A stretch of 64,000 nucleotides of DNA, taken from NCBI GenBank assembly GCA_003864495.1, contig ML133452.1, positions 533,672-597,671 of the forward strand, read 5' to 3'. The stretch comes from Nemopilema nomurai. Its lineage: Eukaryota; Cnidaria; Scyphozoa; Rhizostomeae; Rhizostomatidae. The translations under genes and the position numbers were made by a program. Under the pieces are notes generated by a model, which ran no database searches, was not told the DNA's origin, and saw only the letters and a list, made by a program, of their open reading frames with translations. This document shows, in pieces, positions 58,004 to 64,000 of the stretch. The stretch's first letter is position 1, and every line of letters begins with the position of its first letter.

Positions 58004-59358
58004 TCTGGAGACCTTGTCAAAAATACCTTTTTACCTTGGTCCTTTGAAGAAAAATGTTAGCTTAAGAATCATGAAATTATAAAACAGATGCAAGGAATAA
58101 AAATAGTAAGGACAGATGGTAAGGAAAAGGAATAAAAATATTGAATAATTCATAAGAACTGTTATCTCTTTATGGGACCTTGGCACTGATAAGCATTGTT
58201 TGTTTTGCACTTAGTCTACACATACACATGCATCTTGATCAACTAGATATATTTTCTAGTTTACAACTAAAGCTGTTAATTCACAACTGGTTTCTTCCAT
58301 GGTTGAAAAGGGTGTGGGACCTGTAGATTTAATTCTAATACAAACATGGGAAGAAGAAAAGCTACAAATCATAATCACATGCATATAAAGGCGACAACTG
58401 CAATGAGATACATAGTTGGCGCTCTAAGTAGCACGTACAAAAAATGGCAGTGAAAATAAGCAAATACATAATATCTCATGTAAATTATGAATTGTAAGGT
58501 TAATTTTGATTCTCCTAATTTCTTATTGTTATCTATGATGATAAACTGTGAAGGTTCTGCTCTAATGTGTAAAATAGACCTGCCCAGCCCCACAATCTCG
58601 GCGTAGGCCCATTCATGGTGAAATTGATGCCTTGCTCATTTCATGACAGATCTCTCATACTCACTATTTCAAAGATCCCTCGCCATATGCACAGCTTGAT
58701 TACTGGGATAAATATTTGCTTGTTCTCGGCATTTCAAGGCACTTCTCTCAAGCGATGCTTATTCTCAATTTGTACCTTGTCCGAGCTCTTGGAATTCGCG
58801 TAGCCGCCTGCAACAGGACCGCTCATGTTTTATCTCGCTCTCGTACATCAACTAGCCTCCCTTGCACCAAGATGGGGGCGTTGAACTTTTCACGAGTCAC
58901 CGTTGCAATTGTCTGTAGCAAGATTAAATTTAGTGGTACTTCTTTCTTCAACCTTAGTTGTAGGCTTGTTTACCCCCATAATTGTAACACATTTTAGTCA
59001 ATGGTCAATTTGATTACCGCTTCAGGCAGGAGTAAGTAAGAAATGATTATGGAGGAAAAGAAACAACATCAGAAACTGCTTTGATTGACTGTAATATTGG
59101 GATAATAGCAAATGGCAGCAGTAAAATAAAGGAAGACAGAATCATTTTCAGAATCATTTTCAAAGGTCAATTTTTTCACAAGATACTAGACTTGCATAAA
59201 ATACAATTTTGATTCAGGAAAATTTTACAAAAAAATATATAAAATTTCAAGTATATGATATAATATTCCAAATGATTTAGATCTAGCAGCAAGATATTGA
59301 TTAAATTACAACATTAGCAGCAAGCATATTTTCTCCCTTCATTGCTAGGCTAAAATCA
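58004..59358. other. USP24 upstream region and spacer to the methyltransferase gene
   Basis: Between the USP24 start codon and the stop of the methyltransferase, about 1.35 kb. The stretch 58570-58940 is richer in G+C and CpG (for example CGCGTAGCCGCC near 58797), which suggests a core promoter and a non-coding USP24 first exon spliced to the acceptor near 58005. The start site cannot be placed from sequence alone. Confidence 0.35.
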
Positions 59359-60756
59359 TTAACTATCGAGTGGCTTCTGTACGAAGATGGCTGTTGTTGA
59401 TCCAACACTTCTGCGCTTCTCTTCAATTTGTTCAAACCAGTCATCGAACATATCAAAATCTTTCTTCTCCTTGAGTGACTTCAATGCAACTTCTAGCTCC
59501 CCTTCGGCCTCTGCAACTTTCCAAATAGAATCAATTTTTCTCCAGGACACATCAAATGGCCCTTCCATCTTGAAATAGTGCTCATCTGGTATAACATTCT
59601 CCCAAGGGCAAAAGGTCACAGTTGCCTTTTGACAGCCTTGTTCTTTGAGGAATGCCAGTAATTCAGCAACTGGTATAAACTTGTCACACTGGTTCTCAAC
59701 AGAATGGGGAAGTAAATTCCGATACCACTGCCCATATCTTAGTTGATCATGTGTGCTATGATTAATTATCAGTACACCGCCAGGTTTTAGCACCCTCAAT
59801 GCTTCAACTATGGATGATTTAGTGTTAGGAAATCCCTCAAAAGGTTTGTCTAAATATTGTAAAACCTGAATAAATGTTACAATATCAAAACTAGAGTCTT
59901 TGAATGCCATTTCAGGTAGCTGTCCTTGAACCAAATCACCGATTCTTGAATCCCTTGAATATGGCATTAATTTCTCCTTCGTCTTTGACATCATACCTTC
60001 TGCTGCATCTAAGGCAGTAACCTTCCCAATGCCAAGTTCCAAAAATCCTTTGGAAAAGTTTCCTGTGCCACAACCAGCATCTAACAGGTGCAACTGCAGA
60101 AATGTTAAAAAAATAGCTTAATAAAGTCGTTGAAAAGCATATTCAGATGCACATGAGAACCACCAAATCTAATAACACTCACAAACATTAGCAAAGTTAT
60201 AGACAATATATTGTGATACCTGTAATGCCAAACTGAGCATAGAAGTCTCATTTAATTTTCCTTGGGCAAATACGTAGCTTTAACGAAAACACAGTTCTCA
60301 TACCTAATTTGTGGCAACAATGTATTTCAAAGACAATAATAAGGGTTAGATTACATATTATGCGTTTGGTGGTGCTTTATTTATCAGTGAAGCATTGTTT
60401 TAAATATACAAAAATCCTTCTTTCATTGTGCTGGTCAAGTAATCATTCATGAGTCAAATTACCCAAGAAAGTGAGATATGTTCTAAATAAATTACTAAAA
60501 CCTAAAATTTTAAGAAAATTGTTACAAAAGTCTATGGAGTCTATGGAATGTTACAAAGGTTGTATTTCAAGAAAAATCTTCAGGCTGCTTGATTTTGAAA
60601 TTGGAAAAGCCAAATTAATTGAACCTCTTGCAGTGGTTTTTTCAAGTATCCTTGAATCATTGAAGAGTACATTTCCACCCCCACTGGCTGTCTAACTGAA
60701 TCATAGAACTCTGCAACATTGTCAAAATGCTCTTTTGTGCTCATCATTGCATAGGG
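59359..60756 (-). CDS. Class I SAM-dependent methyltransferase (Methyltransf_11-like), two exons
   Basis: Exon 60625-60756 (ATG at 60747) encodes MMSTKEHFDNVAEFYDSVRQ and more. It joins in phase 0 to exon 59359-60093, starting LHLLDAGCGTGNFSKGFLEL. Total about 285 residues. Motif I (LDAGCGTGNF) binds S-adenosylmethionine, TALDAAEGMM is the acidic motif after strand 2, SFDIVTFIQVLQYL is motif post-I/II and LRVLKPGGVLIINH is motif III. These define a Rossmann-fold methyltransferase of the UbiE/COQ5-like small-molecule type; substrate unknown. The C-terminal half has DDWFEQIEEKRR and is not a familiar subtype. Donor GTTCAA of exon 1 is weak. An acceptor-like CTTCTAG at 60757 suggests another upstream, possibly non-coding, exon. 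Same orientation as USP24, about 1.4 kb upstream of it. Confidence 0.85.
60094..60624. other. Intron of the methyltransferase gene
   Basis: 531-base AT-rich intron (GTTCAA to CTGCAG on the minus strand). The plus-strand frame at 60471-60695 is a shadow of exon 1 and intron. Confidence 0.6.
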
Positions 60757-63700
60757 CTAGAAGAAAATAAAGATAAGGGTAAAAAGGTCCTGAAATAAAT
60801 ATAGTTCAAATCAATAGTGAAAAACAACTTAACATGAATAACTTACTTGTGTCATGCTAAAAGTAGATGTAAATGATCATATATCAATATCAACTAGGAT
60901 ACTGGAGCTCTTTGGAATAATAATGAACAGCAGCTGAGGTGTATAAAGCTGGGTTGATCTCCAAAACAAAATCAAAACTTCCTTGGTTGCCAGTTGCATA
61001 AATGGAAGAAAGCAGCAAAATAACAGTTTAACATATGTTCCAGATAAAGTTTAAATGTCAGACAAGCTTAAATGGCCTTCAAATATTCTAATGAATAGGG
61101 GGAGGTTGCATTCTTAACCCTTTCTGCCAAAGAATTTATCTCATGGGTACTTGCTTGCAGCTACCTGTCTATTCATTGTTTCATATTAATCTATTTAGGT
61201 TATAACATACACTATTTATATATTATTTGATTAAAATTCGCTAAATTGCAAATTATATCAAGAAAACAAACAAATTAATTCAATAGAATATTCAAAATCT
61301 TTGAGGCAATTCAGTGACGAGCTTCGGAAAAACTCTCTAAGCAAAGCCATCATTGAACAGTTCAACGACAAGAAGCTTTTATAGGGGAGTGTCTTATAAA
61401 ATGCAAGGAGGTATAGGCTAATTTCGAAATATCAGACTCCTCAATAGAGAAAATAATAAATTTTCATTGAGCTAGGGAGGCTATTGCTCTGGTATGTCTC
61501 GATCCTGACTCAAGAAGTAGCAAAAATTGACGCAAATGTAAACTTAAAAGCACAACTTCCTCACCTTCTTTGCCAAACAAACCCTTCCCGCCAGGTTGGC
61601 ATAAACAGGACTTCTCTACCTCGTTTTGAGGTGGAGGTTACAGACGGGAGGCCGAATCAAGTGATAAAACATTTTAGTCTGCGCTAGGCTAGTCTAGTTC
61701 TATTAAGCTGAATGCTGATGTATAAAATTTTGGAAGCTAAAAGTTCTCCTGGGTAATAAATGAATATATTTTAATTCACTGTACAAGAAAGCAATCGTCA
61801 AAAATGGAAGTCCGGCTATAGACCTCTCCCTGGTTAAGAACGAAAAGGTGGCACCTTTATTTTGTCTGAATTTTAAGAAAAATTTATTGTTCTTGCAACA
61901 AGTGATAATAGATAAAAGTGAAAAAACTTTAGAATTTTGAATGAACTCAATACTGCAAAAGGCAAATCGACGTTTTTAAACGTGCCTACATCAGCAACTT
62001 TTTTGGTAAGGATTTCCAGCCAATAGAAGTAGCTAACAAATAATTATCGTTGTTGTACAACCACTTTGCATCCCTTGCCTATTGCCCAGTTGTTTAGTTT
62101 TGTTTTGCACAGGTTCGAAGACTTTTAACTTTTTGCAAGTTGCAATGCCATTTGGTCAAAAGTGGCAATAGAAATTTCAAACTGCTCACAGAAAAGTGCT
62201 AGCAGTTAAGTTTGATGAAAGAGTAGGGCGTCCAAAACTTCAGAAGGCTAAATTTACTAACTTGAGAGGCTTTAGAAAAGACATAAATTTTTCGTTTTAC
62301 CCCCTTGATAGTGTATTCACTTCTTCCCTCAAAAAATCGATTTACACTTTACAGAACATTTCAGCTGTCGTTACTCCTATCTTTTCACGATTGTTTGTTT
62401 TCTCTTATTTCTTCGTGAAGAGGAGGGCATGAAAAATTGCAGTTGTAGAATGGGGGGTCACCAGAAGCTCGGGGATCACTGAAAAATTCAGTACCAACAT
62501 GAGGCCTTCTACTTGGCATAAATAATTTGCTTTCAAGAGGTAATAGTAGAGCGTGTCTAACTGTGAATCCATCATAAGTTCGGCATAGGTTGTCAAAGGT
62601 ATGGATGCCACGATCATACAATCACCAATTTTAGCAGACAATATATAGTTGCATACGCATCAAATCTGCATAAACTTGTTTAACTAAGGGGATTCGCACA
62701 TAAATGGACAAAACTATTTGAGACACTGGCAATTGTCTCACTAATTCTCTAGCAAATCAAGCGGCGTTTTGCAACGTATAGGACTTTTCAAGCTTGTATG
62801 TGGATTTGCGTAATGCCAATGCCATGTTGACATTTTGATGCCTCTGCAAAGAGTACCAATGCTATGTTGGTGCTGCGAGATGCAAGAAATGTGTATTAAA
62901 CTGCATGGACAAATAAACCTTGCTTGGTAAGAAACATTTGCAGTTCCCAAAGTACTTAATGTCGAGGTTTGTTGGCTTTAATACTTAGATATCTTAACTG
63001 GCTTTTGTCTGAAATAGGACCTTGCTGTAGGCACGCATCCAAAACTTGCAGAGGTAGTGGGGTCCTTGACTTATTTGCACTTTGCTGTCCTGCGAACTTC
63101 GGTGTGGCTAGGAACTTGAGAGTCTTTGATGTGCCCCACATTTGACAAGTATGCATACGAGGGGGTATGAGAAACAATATGGCCTTGCAGTTAACTAGTT
63201 TATTAATACCTCTGGAAAACAATTAAACAGCTTCTTTTGAACCATCCGCGATGGTTTTCTACCTATTCTTATGAAACATTTTGATTGGGCCAGTTTACAG
63301 ACGAATGGCAAGTGATGAATGCTTTAAATATCACTTGAAATAATGAAAGTAAAAAGAACAAGACCAACATATAAAATGGAAAAGAGTTAGTCATGTTTAT
63401 AAATATAATCAGTTCTTGCGGTTTCTTGCTTCACGCTCAGTCGGCATCACGAGAGGACTCAGTGTATCATGACATGTTTTAGAGCCCTAAGCGCTTCCGT
63501 TCGAGGGACTATGTTCTTTGGGACTAGCATCGACAAAGGAGCCTTCGTTCCTGACAGTATTCTGTACTTTTTGCATGGTAAAGCCTGGATAGGTTTAGAT
63601 ACTCATGTTTTCTCGATGAAATTGACTCAAACAGTCTGGCGGAAAAAATTATCGCCTACCAGAGAGATTTTGAGCAGGGGAAGAAATTTACAGAATATCA

Positions 63701-64000
63701 TTTTTGGGTAAAGCGTTAACCCTGAGAATAGAAAGTGAGGAATTTCTCTATCCATGCTTGCAATGCATCGGAGCAAACAAATGAAACACGCTGGGTATAT
63801 TCTTTGACACAATTATGCAGATTTTGTCCAGATGTAAAAGAACCTATTCAAAAGCAAAGGTGCTTTTTCAAGTAACTGTAAGAGAACAAAAAAGCTTCAT
63901 TTGCTAAGAACTGCATTGTTTTTTTCTTCAATGTCAACTATACTATTTTAAGCTTGTTGACTATGAAAGCATTACAAAATTGACGGGTGTTTGGAGGCAC
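60757..64000. other. Unannotated right end
   Basis: About 3.2 kb with only short frames. Those at 62385-62641 and 62956-63222 (minus) and 63469-63711 (plus) show no domain that I recognise and no supported splice structure. It may contain the methyltransferase promoter and first exon, or part of a gene continuing beyond the window. Confidence 0.35.

Noticed and set aside
1..64000. CRISPR arrays, prokaryotic operons, rRNA or tRNA genes, viral genes
   Set aside because: Tandem repeats here are contiguous without spacers, genes are spliced and eukaryotic, and no cloverleaf, rRNA or viral gene was recognised by eye.

Overview
The window is animal nuclear DNA, AT-rich, with intron-dense genes, GT-AG introns, simple-sequence arrays and short inverted-repeat transposons. 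The best guess is a cnidarian, probably an anthozoan such as a sea anemone or coral. That guess rests on gene style (a vertebrate-like intron-rich USP24, single-exon rhodopsin-family receptors with very long third intracellular loops) and not on any database search. No prokaryotic genes, CRISPR arrays, rRNA or tRNA genes were recognised.

Layout. (1) 538-1098 (-) is a single-exon four-helix MARVEL/CMTM-like membrane protein with a clear TATA box and a palindromic cAMP-response element upstream. (2) 2554-3893 (+) is a single-exon ABHD4/ABHD5-like alpha/beta-hydrolase whose nucleophile serine is replaced by glycine and whose reading frame breaks once near 3323-3329. (3) 5188-57992 (-) is the backbone of the window: one USP24 deubiquitinase gene. 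I reconstructed it as 64 coding exons encoding about 2,550 residues: N-terminal UBA domain, long helical-repeat region, ubiquitin-like segment, USP catalytic domain (Cys, QQD, zinc-ribbon and His boxes all visible) and helical C-terminal region. It is tail-to-tail with the ABHD-like gene. (4) 59359-60756 (-) is a two-exon class I SAM-dependent methyltransferase just upstream of USP24. (5) 60757-64000 holds nothing recognisable.

Genes within the gene. The longest USP24 intron (about 26.06-35.24 kb) contains two intronless, clearly paralogous rhodopsin-family GPCR genes in opposite orientations (27718-29676 -, 32456-34231 +). Both have non-canonical DRY and NPxxY motifs and loops of roughly 250-300 residues between helices 5 and 6.

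Repeats inside USP24 introns: three copies of an inverted-repeat (MITE-like) element, one of them 400 bp flanked by 12-bp direct repeats; an exact 9 x 32-bp minisatellite; a G-rich minisatellite; an AATCATA-type array; and a CAA-type microsatellite.

Most noteworthy: a 76-base partial tandem duplicate of the USP24 exon carrying the catalytic histidine, with its own donor site and a substitution pattern dominated by silent changes; the nested GPCR pair; and the ABHD-like protein with a lost nucleophile and a frame break. I did not find a clear new multi-gene system.
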